Of a DNA stretch of 46,934 bases, positions 16,515 to 25,455 are shown piece after piece. The notes under the pieces were generated by a model, which worked only from the letters and a program-made list of their open reading frames with translations, was not told the origin of the DNA and did not search any database. Within the stretch, counting starts at the first letter, position 1. Every line of letters starts with the position of its first letter. Both the position numbers and the translations under genes were made by a program. This DNA is from Klebsiella pneumoniae (GTDB lineage Bacteria > Myxococcota_A > UBA796 > SXON01). Location of the stretch: NCBI GenBank assembly GCA_945862325.1, contig CAMAXZ010000032.1, forward strand, positions 1 to 46,934, read 5' to 3'.

Positions 16515-18371
16515 GTGCAGTACCTGCACGTGCGCCGACGGCAAGTCCTCGACGGCGGCCTGTTCGAGCAGCTCGTGTTCTCCAATCACCTCGGGCGCGA
16601 CGTCAGCTTCGAGGTGCGCATCCGCTTCGGAGCCGACTGGGCCGACGTGTTCGAGGTGCGCGGCGCGCGCCGGGTGACCCGCGGCACGCCGCTTCCGGCG
16701 GAGCTCACGGAGACGACGGCGATCCTCCGCTACACCGCGGTCGACGGCGACCCGTACCGCACCGAGCTGTCGTTCGATCCGGCGCCCGCGGGGCTCGACG
16801 CCACGGAGGCCCGCTTCGTGTTCCGGCTCGCCGCCGCGCAGAGCTGCCCGCTCGAGGTTCGGGTGCGCTGTGCGCGCGGCGAGGACCTGGACGCACCGCG
16901 CCGGCCGTTCGCGGAGGTGATCGAGGACGTACGAGGACAAGCGGCGGCGTTCCGTCGCTCGTGCACCCTGCTGCGATGCGACGACGCCTCGCAGCAGCGC
17001 GCGCTGGAGCGGAGCCTCGCCGACGTCTACGCGCTGCGGGTGCGCCACGAGGGCGATTGGATCGTCGGCGCCGGCATCCCCTGGTTCGCGGCGCCCTTCG
17101 GCCGCGACGCGGTCATCACGTCGATGCAGCTGCTTCCGTATGCCCCGCACCTCGCGGCGGAGTCCCTGCGCTTCCTCGCGCGCTGGCAGGGCCGGAAGGA
17201 CGACCCGGCGCGAGAGGAACAACCGGGGAAGATCCTGCATGAGCTGCGGCGGGGCGAGATGGCGCGCGCGGGCGAGATCCCCCATTCGCCGTACTACGGC
17301 TCGATCGACGCCACGCCCCTGTTCGTGATGCTCGCGCACGAACATTGGCGTTGGACGAGCGACATCGCGCTGGTGAACGAGCTTTGGGGCCCCATCCGGG
17401 CCGCCATCTCCTGGCTCGACGCGCGCACGAGCGAGGGCCGCGACTTTCTGACGTACCAACGTACGATCCCCAACGGCCTCGAGCATCAGGGCTGGAAGGA
17501 CAGCCGCGACGGCGTGTGTTGGCCGGACGGGGCCCGCGCGGAGCCCCCGATCGCGCTCGTCGAGGTCCAGGGGTACGCGGCGGCGGCGTGGGCCGGGGCC
17601 GCGGCCCTCGCCGACGCGCGCGGCGAGAGCGCGATCGCGGCGGTGTGGCGCGCACGCTCGGAGACGTTCGCGCGGCGGGTCGATGCGTCGTTCTGGTGCG
17701 AGGAACGCCGATTCTACGGGCTCGCGCTCGACGGGCGGGGACGCCTCGTTCCGACGATCGCGTCCAACCCCGGACACCTCTTGTGGACGCGAACGGTCCC
17801 GCACACGCGCGCGCGGCGGGTGGCGGAGGTGCTCACGGGCCCCGACATGCGCAGCGGCTGGGGGCTTCGCACCGTGGCGCGCGGCCAGCTCGCGTACAAC
17901 CCGCTCAGCTACCACAACGGCTCGGTGTGGCCGCACGACAACGCGCTCATCGCGCTGGGCCTGTCGCGCTACGGGCTCTCCACCGAGGCGCAGAGCGTCG
18001 CGGCCGATCTGTTCGCCGCGGCGGAGCGCTTCGCGGAGCGCCGCCTGCCGGAGCTCTTTTGCGGGATGTCACGCGGAGACGACAACTTCCTCGTGCATTA
18101 TCCGGTGTCGTGCAGCCCGCAGGCGTGGGCCAGCGGCGCGCCGTTCATGCTGCTGCAGGCGTGCCTGGGCCTCGAGGCCGACGCCGCGGGGGGCCGCCTG
18201 TGCATCCGCAACCCGAGCCTGCCGCACCGCCTCCGTCGCCTCGACCTCCTCGGGCTGCGGGTTGGTGGGGCGACCGTCGCGCTGCGCTTCGCGCGCACCG
18301 GCCGCCGCACCCACGCCGACGTGCTCGACATCCGCGGGGCGCCCGTGCGCGTCGAGATCGAGATCGAGTGA
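16515..18371 (+). CDS. Glycogen debranching-type amylo-alpha-1,6-glucosidase (N-terminally shortened)
   Basis: The continuous frame encodes about 618 residues from a GTG at 16515; no better start is in frame. The first 100 residues are the back half of the debranching N-terminal domain (LHVRRRQVLDGGLFEQLVFS, FGADWADVFEVRGARR). The catalytic (alpha/alpha)6 barrel follows: GIPWFAAPFGRDAVITSMQL, NGLEHQGWKDSRDGVCWPDG, YNPLSYHNGSVWPHDNALIA and ELFCGMSRGDDNFLVHYPVS are typical of this family of glycogen/oligosaccharide debranching proteins. Catalytic acids should lie in the GRDAV and KDSRD regions. The missing front of the N-domain (roughly 60 to 80 residues in relatives) makes activity uncertain. 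It is coupled to the upstream glycosyltransferase gene. Confidence 0.82.
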   Translation: MQYLHVRRRQVLDGGLFEQLVFSNHLGRDVSFEVRIRFGADWADVFEVRGARRVTRGTPLPAELTETTAILRYTAVDGDPYRTELSFDPAPAGLDATEARFVFRLAAAQSCPLEVRVRCARGEDLDAPRRPFAEVIEDVRGQAAAFRRSCTLLRCDDASQQRALERSLADVYALRVRHEGDWIVGAGIPWFAAPFGRDAVITSMQLLPYAPHLAAESLRFLARWQGRKDDPAREEQPGKILHELRRGEMARAGEIPHSPYYGSIDATPLFVMLAHEHWRWTSDIALVNELWGPIRAAISWLDARTSEGRDFLTYQRTIPNGLEHQGWKDSRDGVCWPDGARAEPPIALVEVQGYAAAAWAGAAALADARGESAIAAVWRARSETFARRVDASFWCEERRFYGLALDGRGRLVPTIASNPGHLLWTRTVPHTRARRVAEVLTGPDMRSGWGLRTVARGQLAYNPLSYHNGSVWPHDNALIALGLSRYGLSTEAQSVAADLFAAAERFAERRLPELFCGMSRGDDNFLVHYPVSCSPQAWASGAPFMLLQACLGLEADAAGGRLCIRNPSLPHRLRRLDLLGLRVGGATVALRFARTGRRTHADVLDIRGAPVRVEIEIE

Positions 18372-18374
18372 CGC

Positions 18375-18611
18375 TCAGCGCGCCATCCCCACGACCCTGA
18401 CGAACACCGCCTCCACCGCGTCGGGGTCGAGGCCCTGCGCGGCGCCGAGGGCCCGCACCCGGGCGAAGATCGCGGCCTCGCGCGGCGCGTCCCGCAGGGG
18501 CTCGCCGCGCGCCCGCTTCTGCTCCCACAACGAGGCCACGACCGCCGCGCGCTCCGCGAGCAACCCCACGATCGCGGCGTCCAAGGCGTCGATGTGTTCG
18601 CGTGGGGTCAC
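18375..18611 (-). CDS. Chorismate mutase, short AroQ type
   Basis: A 78-residue all-helical protein with the AroQ pattern: IDALDAAIVGLLAERAAVVA in helix 1, the conserved Lys in WEQKRARGEPLRDAPREAAI, and a closing helix DPDAVEAVFVRVVGMAR. It converts chorismate to prephenate on the way to Phe and Tyr. The length is that of a minimal monofunctional domain. The GTG start at 18611 overlaps the stop of the upstream U32 gene (GTGA), so it is translated as the second gene of that operon. It converges with the debranching gene 3 bases away. No other aromatic pathway gene is present in the window. Confidence 0.82.
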   Translation of the reverse strand: MTPREHIDALDAAIVGLLAERAAVVASLWEQKRARGEPLRDAPREAAIFARVRALGAAQGLDPDAVEAVFVRVVGMAR

Positions 18612-21139
18612 GGCCGCACCCCATGGGTGCGCAGGGTGCCCGACGTGACGCCGAACTGTTCGTGCGCCGCCACCGCGCGCACCACCTCCGCGGGGGTCGC
18701 CTCACCCGCGAGCAGCCGCCCGTACGCCCGCAGCACCGTCGCGGCCTGATCGGCGTCCTCCCATACGAACTCGACACGGAACCGCCGGACGCCGCGGCGC
18801 GCGAGCCGCGGCACGGCGGACGCGGCGGACTGCGCCCGCGCCTCGAACACGGTGTTGCGGCACCCGACGTCGACGACGACGGGGTGCGCGCGCCCGTCGG
18901 TGTCCGCGAGCGCCACGCGATGTGCTTCGCACGGCCGGCCGCACGTGCGGAAGTCCTTGCCGTCGGAGAGCATGTGCGCGTACACGCAATGTTCCGTGTG
19001 GAACGTGGGAATGTGGTGGTGCGCCACGACCACGGCCCGCTCGGCGGGGAAGCGGTCGAGCACCGCGTGCACCTGCGCTTCGTCGCAGTCGTGCGCAAGC
19101 GTGACGGTGTCTGCGCCGTAGGCGAGGAGCTGGTGCGCCGTCACGGAATTCGTGACGTTGAGGGAGAAGTCTCCGTGGATCGACGGCCGCGTGGCGTCGG
19201 GCAGCGACGAGAAGTGGACGAGGCCCGCCCAGTGCCGCACGAGCACCGCATCCGGCCGAAGGCGTTCGACGCGGCGATCGTAAGCTTCCTCTCCCGGTTT
19301 GTGGACCCGGACCGTCGCGACGCACACGCGGAGCCCGGCCGCCTTCGCGCGCTCCACCGCGCCGCCGAGCCCGACCAGCTCCATCCAGTCGAGCTCGACC
19401 TCCGGCAGCCGCGCGGCGATGACCGCGTCGAGCTGGGCGTCGGTGCGGCACAAGGGCACCAGCACGGGGCGCTCCGGCGCGCCCCAGGGGCGCCGCGCGT
19501 GGATCGCCGCGGCGGCGGCGCGCACGCGGGGGGTGGCGTCGAGGGGGTCGACCGCGTGGCGGAACGCGGCGAGGTGGGCGGCGAGCAGGCGTGGCGAGAG
19601 GTCGCGCCGGAGCGCCTTGAGCGCCGACACGGGGACGAACGCGCCCGGGGCGAGTCCGGCGACGTCGATCGCCTCGAGCCGAAACGGGGTGCCGCCCTCC
19701 GGCGCGAGCTTGTCCCGCAGCAGCGCCTCGCCGAGCCCCTCTCCGCGCGCCGGAGCCAGCGGCGCCTCGGAGACGGCGTGCACCATGGCGCGGTCCGTCG
19801 CGAGCTGCACGTGTAGCGGCTCGCCGAGGGCGCCCGACACGCGCATCGTGACGGCGATGCGGCCCTCCGGCTCGCCGGCGGCGACGAGCCGCTCCGCGTC
19901 GCGCTCGACCCGCGGATCGGAGGTGACCCACGCGCGCATGCCGGGCCGGACCTTCGCGATCGTGGGGTTGTCCCTCGAAAATCCAAGCCACCACCCGCCC
20001 GGCGCCGGGCGAGCGTCCCACACCGCGCCGCCCGGCTCGTCGTCCTCGGGGCGGCCGTCGTCGAAGCCGATGCCGACGCCGGGCGCCACGTCGGGCGCGC
20101 CCGCCTCGAGCACCCCGGCGCGCGTCTCGTCGAGGCGCACCCGCACTCGCCCCCCGGCGACCTCCTCGACGACGCCGAGGAGCAGCCCACGGTGCTTCGG
20201 AAAGCGACCCTCGACGAGCGTGCGGTGGTCGACCCCCTGCAAAAAGCCGTCGGAGAACCCCCTCGAGTACGTGAGCGCCATGCGACGCGCCGCCGCGGCG
20301 TCGTCGGCGGGGGCGCCGACGAGCGCGGCGTCCACGCGCGCGCGGTAGGCCTCGACCGCGGTCGCCACGTAGGCCGGCCCCTTCAGGCGCCCCTCGATCT
20401 TCAAGCTCGCGACACCGATGTCCACAAGCGCCGGCACGGAGCGCAGCGCCGACTGGTCGAGCGGCGACAGGAGGTAGCGGACGTCGCCGGTGTCGCGCGG
20501 CTCGCCGTCGACGACGAGGGTGTACGGCAATCGGCAGCTCTGCGCGCATTGGCCACGGTTCGCGCTGCGGCCGCCCCAGGCCTCGCTCGTGAGGCACTGG
20601 CCGCTCCACGACATGCAGAGCGCGCCGTGGACGAACACCTCGAGCTCGAGCTCCGTCGCCGCTGCGAAGGCGCGGATCTCGCCGACGGAGAGCTCGCGGG
20701 GCACGACGAGCCGGGTGCAGCCGAGCGCGGCCGCGAACCGCGCCGCTTCGGCGCTGCCGATGGTCATCTGCGTCGACGCGTGCACTTCGAGGGTCGGCGC
20801 CACCGCGCGCGCGAGCAAGGCGACCGCCGGGTCCTGAACGATGAGGGCGTCGACGCCCGCGTTGGCGGCGACACGCACGAGCGACTCGACCAGCGACAGC
20901 TCGTCCTCGAAGACCAACGTGTTGAGCGTGAGGTACGCGCGGGCCCCGGCGCGGTGCACCCGATCGACCGTGGATGGAAGGTCGGCCGCCGGGAAGTTCG
21001 AAGCCCGAGCCCTCGCGTTCAGGCCCTCGTCCAACCCGAAGTACACCGCGTCCGCGCCCGCGCCGAGCGCGGCGCGCAAGCTCTCGGCGTCGCCCGCGGG
21101 CGCGAGGACCTCGGGGCGCTGGTGCGTGGAGCGCGACAC
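18608..21139 (-). CDS. Peptidase U32 family protein, RlhA-like (putative 23S rRNA hydroxylation factor)
   Basis: An 843-residue U32 protein. The N-terminus RPEVLAPAGDAESLRAALGA and ADAVYFGLDEGLNARA is canonical. The family signature is seen as ELEVFVHGALCMSWSGQCLT, followed by the Cys cluster NRGQCAQSCRLPY; E. coli RlhA uses such cysteines for an iron-sulfur cluster when hydroxylating C2501 of 23S rRNA. A long C-terminal region carries a second U32-like half with HHHIPTFHTEHCVYAHML and RTCGRPCEAHRVAL, as in the long members of the family. GTG start at 21139; only 18 bases separate it from the divergent EAL gene. RNA modification is more likely than proteolysis, but the substrate is inferred from relatives. 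Confidence 0.87.
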   Translation of the reverse strand: MSRSTHQRPEVLAPAGDAESLRAALGAGADAVYFGLDEGLNARARASNFPAADLPSTVDRVHRAGARAYLTLNTLVFEDELSLVESLVRVAANAGVDALIVQDPAVALLARAVAPTLEVHASTQMTIGSAEAARFAAALGCTRLVVPRELSVGEIRAFAAATELELEVFVHGALCMSWSGQCLTSEAWGGRSANRGQCAQSCRLPYTLVVDGEPRDTGDVRYLLSPLDQSALRSVPALVDIGVASLKIEGRLKGPAYVATAVEAYRARVDAALVGAPADDAAAARRMALTYSRGFSDGFLQGVDHRTLVEGRFPKHRGLLLGVVEEVAGGRVRVRLDETRAGVLEAGAPDVAPGVGIGFDDGRPEDDEPGGAVWDARPAPGGWWLGFSRDNPTIAKVRPGMRAWVTSDPRVERDAERLVAAGEPEGRIAVTMRVSGALGEPLHVQLATDRAMVHAVSEAPLAPARGEGLGEALLRDKLAPEGGTPFRLEAIDVAGLAPGAFVPVSALKALRRDLSPRLLAAHLAAFRHAVDPLDATPRVRAAAAAIHARRPWGAPERPVLVPLCRTDAQLDAVIAARLPEVELDWMELVGLGGAVERAKAAGLRVCVATVRVHKPGEEAYDRRVERLRPDAVLVRHWAGLVHFSSLPDATRPSIHGDFSLNVTNSVTAHQLLAYGADTVTLAHDCDEAQVHAVLDRFPAERAVVVAHHHIPTFHTEHCVYAHMLSDGKDFRTCGRPCEAHRVALADTDGRAHPVVVDVGCRNTVFEARAQSAASAVPRLARRGVRRFRVEFVWEDADQAATVLRAYGRLLAGEATPAEVVRAVAAHEQFGVTSGTLRTHGVRP

Positions 21140-21157
21140 TCTAGTACCCTCCGACAA

Positions 21158-22315
21158 ATGGCATCGCGCCGACTCCTCGCCGAAGGCGAAACGCTGTTCC
21201 GACAGGGTGACCCGGCCGACACGGCCTATATCGTGGAGTCCGGCCGCATCCGCATCCGCGGGCTTCGTAAGGGCGTCCAGCTCGAGCTCGCGGACCTCGG
21301 CCCCGGAGAGCTGTTCGGCGAGCTCGCGCTCATCGACTCCGGGCCCCGCACGGCCGACGCGACCGCCCTCGAGCCCACCACCCTCTACGTCGTCACCCGC
21401 GCCCAGCTCGTCGACCGAATGGAGCGGGCCGAGCCGATGCTCGCCCTGCTGCTCCAGCAGGCGATGCGCCACCTCCGCCGCGAGATGGACGACCTCTACG
21501 GTGTCAACCCCCCGCCGCCGTTGACCTTCGAGAGCGTGCGCGCCGAGTCCGAGCTCGCGGGCGCGGAGGAGCGCGGGGAGCTGATGCTCTGGTACCAGCC
21601 CGTCGTGGACGTGGTCGCCCGTGAGGTGATCGGCTTCGAAGCGCTGGTTCGGTGGCGTCACCCCACGCGGGGGTTGGTGAGCCCCGCGGAGTTCATCCCC
21701 ATCGCCGAGAGCAGCGGGCTCATCGTGCCGATAGGCCGTTGGGTGCTCGCGGAGGCCTGCCGCGCCGGGCCGGCGCTGCGGGCCGCGAGCCGCGCCGACG
21801 CCTACATCGCGGTCAACGTGTCGGGTCGCCAGCTCGAAGCAGGCGACTTCGCGGCGGCCGCCAGTGATGTGCTGGCCCGCACCGGCACCGCGCCGCACCA
21901 GATCCGCCTCGAGGTCACCGAGGGACTGCTCATCCAGAGCCCGGCCGCGCGCCAGGACCTCGTCGCCTTGCGGGAGCTCGGCACACGGCTGCTGCTCGAC
22001 GACTTCGGGACGGGCTACTCTTCCCTGGCGTACCTCGAACAATTGCCGTTCGACGGGTTCAAGATCGACCGCAGCTTCGCGCGCCAGCTCGGCCGCGACG
22101 GGCCCTCGCCGCTCGTGCGCGCCATGGTGGGCATCGCCAACGGCCTCGGCCGCGGCGTCATCCTCGAAGGGGTGGAGACGGCCGAGCAGCGCGACGCGTG
22201 GCGGGCGCTCGGCGGGCGGGTCGTCCAAGGTTGGCTGTTCGGCGCCGCCAAGCCTCTGCCGGAAGCGGTCACGCTGGCGGAGTCGGCGGGGTCCATGCCG
22301 TGGGGCGCCGCTTAG
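21158..22315 (+). CDS. Cyclic-nucleotide-domain / EAL c-di-GMP phosphodiesterase
   Basis: A 385-residue two-domain protein. Residues 1-120 are a Crp/cNMP-binding fold with a phosphate-binding cassette FGELALIDSGPRTADAT (53-69, Arg64). Residues 140-375 are an EAL domain with every catalytic residue visible: Glu161 of EAL, Asn220, Glu252, Asp281-Asp282 in DDFGTGYSS, Lys302, Glu337 and Gln357. It should hydrolyse c-di-GMP to pGpG, with activity gated by cyclic nucleotide or another ligand of the first domain. It is the first gene of an operon with addB, addA and a hybrid kinase; addB begins 11 bases after its stop. Confidence 0.9.
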   Translation: MASRRLLAEGETLFRQGDPADTAYIVESGRIRIRGLRKGVQLELADLGPGELFGELALIDSGPRTADATALEPTTLYVVTRAQLVDRMERAEPMLALLLQQAMRHLRREMDDLYGVNPPPPLTFESVRAESELAGAEERGELMLWYQPVVDVVAREVIGFEALVRWRHPTRGLVSPAEFIPIAESSGLIVPIGRWVLAEACRAGPALRAASRADAYIAVNVSGRQLEAGDFAAAASDVLARTGTAPHQIRLEVTEGLLIQSPAARQDLVALRELGTRLLLDDFGTGYSSLAYLEQLPFDGFKIDRSFARQLGRDGPSPLVRAMVGIANGLGRGVILEGVETAEQRDAWRALGGRVVQGWLFGAAKPLPEAVTLAESAGSMPWGAA

Positions 22316-22326
22316 GCGCGCTCGCG

Positions 22327-25300
22327 ATGGCGCAGCTCTCCTTCGAGTTCCGCGCGGCGCCGCTGCTGTGCCGAGGGGCCCGCGCGAGCGAGGCTGCGCT
22401 CCTCGGGCTGGCGCGGCGGCTCAACGAAGAAGCAAAGAACGATCCTCGACTTCTCGCGCGTCCCGTCCGGATCGTCGTGCCGACGCGCGCGCTCCGGCGC
22501 CACGTGTCGGCCCGGGTCGCCGAAGCGCTGCGCCCCGCGGCCCTCGGCATCCAGGTGCAGACCCTCAACGCCGTCGCCCACGAGATCCTCGGGGCGCGGC
22601 CGGCGTTCGAGCACGGCGGGGTGGTCGAGCGCCTGTTCGCGCTCCGGTTCGCGCGCGAGGCGCCCGCGCTCGACGCGCTGCTGAAGAACTTCCAGGACGC
22701 CGAGGAGGCGGTCGCCGCGAGCGTGAGCGACCTGCTCGACGCGGCCTTCCGCGCGGCCCATGAGGACGCCGCCCTCGAGGCGGTCGCGAACGCCCCGGAC
22801 CTCGCGCCGGGCGAGCGCGACCGCGCGAGCGCCCTCGTCCGCGCCGCGGCCCGCACCGACGCCATCTGCGAGGCGATCGGCGTCGAGACCCCGTCCCGCG
22901 TGCTCGAGGCCGCCGCGGACGCCCTCGCACGGCCCGGCGCGACCCTGCACGCGCGGGCGGTGATCGTGTACGGCTTCGCGGACGCCACCGGCGTCACCGC
23001 GGACCTCCTCGAGCGCCTCGCCTCTCAGCCCGGCGCGCGCGTGATCCTCGACGTCGCGCCCGACCCTGCGTCCGACGAGGACGTCGACGCCTCGAACAGC
23101 CTCGGGGTGCGCCTGCGCGAGCGGCTCCGCGCCGGGACGACGCCGGAGCGCGGCGCGCCCTCCCCCACGATCGAGGTGTTCGCCGCGGACAGCCCGGACA
23201 CCGAGGCGCTCGAGGTGGCGCGCCGCGTGGCGGAGCGGATCGACGCCGGCGGCCGCCCGGAGCGGATCGGCATCGTCGCGCGCGACCTTCCCGCCCGCGC
23301 CGCGCTCCTGCGCCAGCACCTGAACGCGCTCGGCGTGCCCTTCTCGGCGGGCGATGTCCCGGGCCCGGACACGCCCGTGGCGCGCTGGCGGGGCCTCGTG
23401 GACCTCGTCGCCCTCGGTCCGCGCTACGCCGCCGATGGTTGGCTCGACCTCGTCGGGTCGCTCGCCGGCGAGCCGCTCTCCCCCGCGCGGCGCGGCGAGC
23501 TCCGCCTCGGGCTTCGGGCCGCCGGCGCCGCACGTCTCGGCCAGGTCGCCGGGCTCGACGCCGACCGGCTCCTCGGGTCGCGCGACGCGCTCCGCCTGCC
23601 CGGAGGCGCTGGCCTGGACGAGTCTCGGGTCTCCACGCGCAGCCTCCCGGCCGCGACCCTCCGCGCGGCCATCGCCGCGGCCCGCGCGTGCCTCGGGTGG
23701 CAGGACGGCCTCCCGGACGAAGCGCCTCTGCCCGAGTGGGGCGCCCGCCTCGACGCCCTGCTGCGCGACGCGCTCGGGCTCGACGAGGCGCACCCCGCGT
23801 GCGCGGCGCTCTCCGCGCTCGCCCGGTTCCCCGCGCTCCCGGTGCAGCTCGCCGAGGTCCGCCTCGCGATGCGCGAGCTTCTCCGTGGGGTCGGCGCGCA
23901 CCCCCTCGGCGCCGCCGGGGGCGGCGTGGTGTTGCTGCCGGCGCGCGACGCGCGCGGCGTGTGTTTCGAGCACCTCTACTTCCTGGGCAACACCCGGAAC
24001 GCGGGGTCGCCACGGGACGCCGTGCTGACGGACCCGGTGCGGGTGGCGCTGCGCGCGCTCATCCCCGACCTGCCGCTCCGTCGGGAGCGGTTCGACGAAG
24101 ATCGTCATCTTTTTGCGTGGTTGCTGTCCGCGGCGGACGGCGTCACGTTGTCGTGGAGCACCGCGGATGCCCGCGGCAAGGGCACTGCGGTGTCGCCCCT
24201 GATCGAGCGGATGCGCCTCGCCCCGCGCGGCCTGCCCACGGTGCAGGTCGCCCGTCCGCCGTATCCGTCCAGCCCTCCCGCGGTGTGCGGGCCGGTCGCC
24301 GGCGCCGCGATCGCGGCGCTGCACGGCGGGGTCCCGGCGCTCACGCCGCACCTCCACGGGGCGATCGTGCACACCCGCCGCGGGCTCGACGGGTCGGTGG
24401 CGACCGTTCTGGGCTCCATCCGCGAGGTGGCCGCCGCCGCGGGCCGAGTCGTCGCCGAGAAGGATGGCGCGCCGCTGGCCGGCGCCGGCCCGTACCTGGG
24501 CTGGATCGGCCAGATGCGGGCCGACACGATCGACCCCCGCCACGCGCCGACCTTCGTCTCCACGCTCGAGGATCTCGTGCGTTGCCCCTGGCAGACCCTG
24601 CTGCTCCGGTATCTCCGGGTCGAGCCGGTGCCGGACCCCCTCGCCACCGTTCCGCAAGCCGACGCGCGGGTCGTCGGGAACGTGGTGCATGCCGTGATGG
24701 AGCGCCTCGTCCGCCGGGGCCTCGATCGCGGCCTCCCGCGGCCCTCCTGGCCCAGCGAGCCGGAGCTCGAGCGGGTCGCGCGCGAAGAGGCCCTTCGGGA
24801 GCTCTCCCGCGAAGGCGTTCACCTGCCGGGCCTCGCGGAGCTCGTGGCCATCCGCGTCCTGCCCTACCTTCGGTCTGCCCGGACCGCGGGCACCGACGCC
24901 ATCGCCGGCCTCGAACCGGTGGTCGGGGTCGAGGTCACCCGGTCGGTGGAGGTGGGGGGCATGACCGTCCAGTTTCGCGCGGACCGAGAGGACGCCGCGT
25001 CCGTCGAGGCCTCCTTCGACGAGGCCCCGGTGACCAGCTCGGTCTTCGTCGACTACAAGACCGGGAAGCCCTACGAGGGCGCGCTGGCCGCGCTCGTGGC
25101 GCGTGGCACCGCCCTCCAGGGCGCCGCCTACACCCACGCCGCGCCGTGGGCCCAGGGCAAGTACGTGTTCCTGCGCGAAGACGGGGCTCCCCACGTCATC
25201 GTCCGCGTCACGCGCGAGGCGGTGGCGAGCGCCCTCCAAAACACGGTGGCGACGATCTACGGGGCGATCCGCGCGGGCACGTACTTCCCGCGCGTCGTCA

Positions 25301-25455
25301 CCGACACCGACTCCGAGCCGAGGGCGTGCGGGCGCTGCGAGGTCGCGTCGGCGTGCGTGCGCGGCGACTCGTCGGACCGCGCGCGGGTGCTGCGCCAGCG
25401 CACGGACGACCCCAACCTCGCGGCGCTCTGGTCCTTGCCGAAGGAGCGGGAATGA
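22327..25455 (+). CDS. addB: AddB-like subunit of a helicase-nuclease, PD-(D/E)XK family
   Basis: A 1042-residue protein of normal AddB size. Its N-terminal half is a degenerate UvrD-like fold without a Walker A motif (VRIVVPTRALRRHVSARVAE). The C-terminal nuclease domain has SVFVDYKTGKPYEG, with the D-YK of PD-(D/E)XK enzymes. The four cysteines of the AddB iron-sulfur staple are visible: one in VRCPWQTLLLRYL (about residue 755) and three in CGRCEVASACVRG (about 1001-1009). AddAB processes double-strand ends, responds to Chi-like sites and prepares DNA for RecA; it also degrades phage DNA. It is coupled to addA by an ATGA overlap, and the order B then A matches many genomes. Confidence 0.88.
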   Translation: MAQLSFEFRAAPLLCRGARASEAALLGLARRLNEEAKNDPRLLARPVRIVVPTRALRRHVSARVAEALRPAALGIQVQTLNAVAHEILGARPAFEHGGVVERLFALRFAREAPALDALLKNFQDAEEAVAASVSDLLDAAFRAAHEDAALEAVANAPDLAPGERDRASALVRAAARTDAICEAIGVETPSRVLEAAADALARPGATLHARAVIVYGFADATGVTADLLERLASQPGARVILDVAPDPASDEDVDASNSLGVRLRERLRAGTTPERGAPSPTIEVFAADSPDTEALEVARRVAERIDAGGRPERIGIVARDLPARAALLRQHLNALGVPFSAGDVPGPDTPVARWRGLVDLVALGPRYAADGWLDLVGSLAGEPLSPARRGELRLGLRAAGAARLGQVAGLDADRLLGSRDALRLPGGAGLDESRVSTRSLPAATLRAAIAAARACLGWQDGLPDEAPLPEWGARLDALLRDALGLDEAHPACAALSALARFPALPVQLAEVRLAMRELLRGVGAHPLGAAGGGVVLLPARDARGVCFEHLYFLGNTRNAGSPRDAVLTDPVRVALRALIPDLPLRRERFDEDRHLFAWLLSAADGVTLSWSTADARGKGTAVSPLIERMRLAPRGLPTVQVARPPYPSSPPAVCGPVAGAAIAALHGGVPALTPHLHGAIVHTRRGLDGSVATVLGSIREVAAAAGRVVAEKDGAPLAGAGPYLGWIGQMRADTIDPRHAPTFVSTLEDLVRCPWQTLLLRYLRVEPVPDPLATVPQADARVVGNVVHAVMERLVRRGLDRGLPRPSWPSEPELERVAREEALRELSREGVHLPGLAELVAIRVLPYLRSARTAGTDAIAGLEPVVGVEVTRSVEVGGMTVQFRADREDAASVEASFDEAPVTSSVFVDYKTGKPYEGALAALVARGTALQGAAYTHAAPWAQGKYVFLREDGAPHVIVRVTREAVASALQNTVATIYGAIRAGTYFPRVVTDTDSEPRACGRCEVASACVRGDSSDRARVLRQRTDDPNLAALWSLPKERE

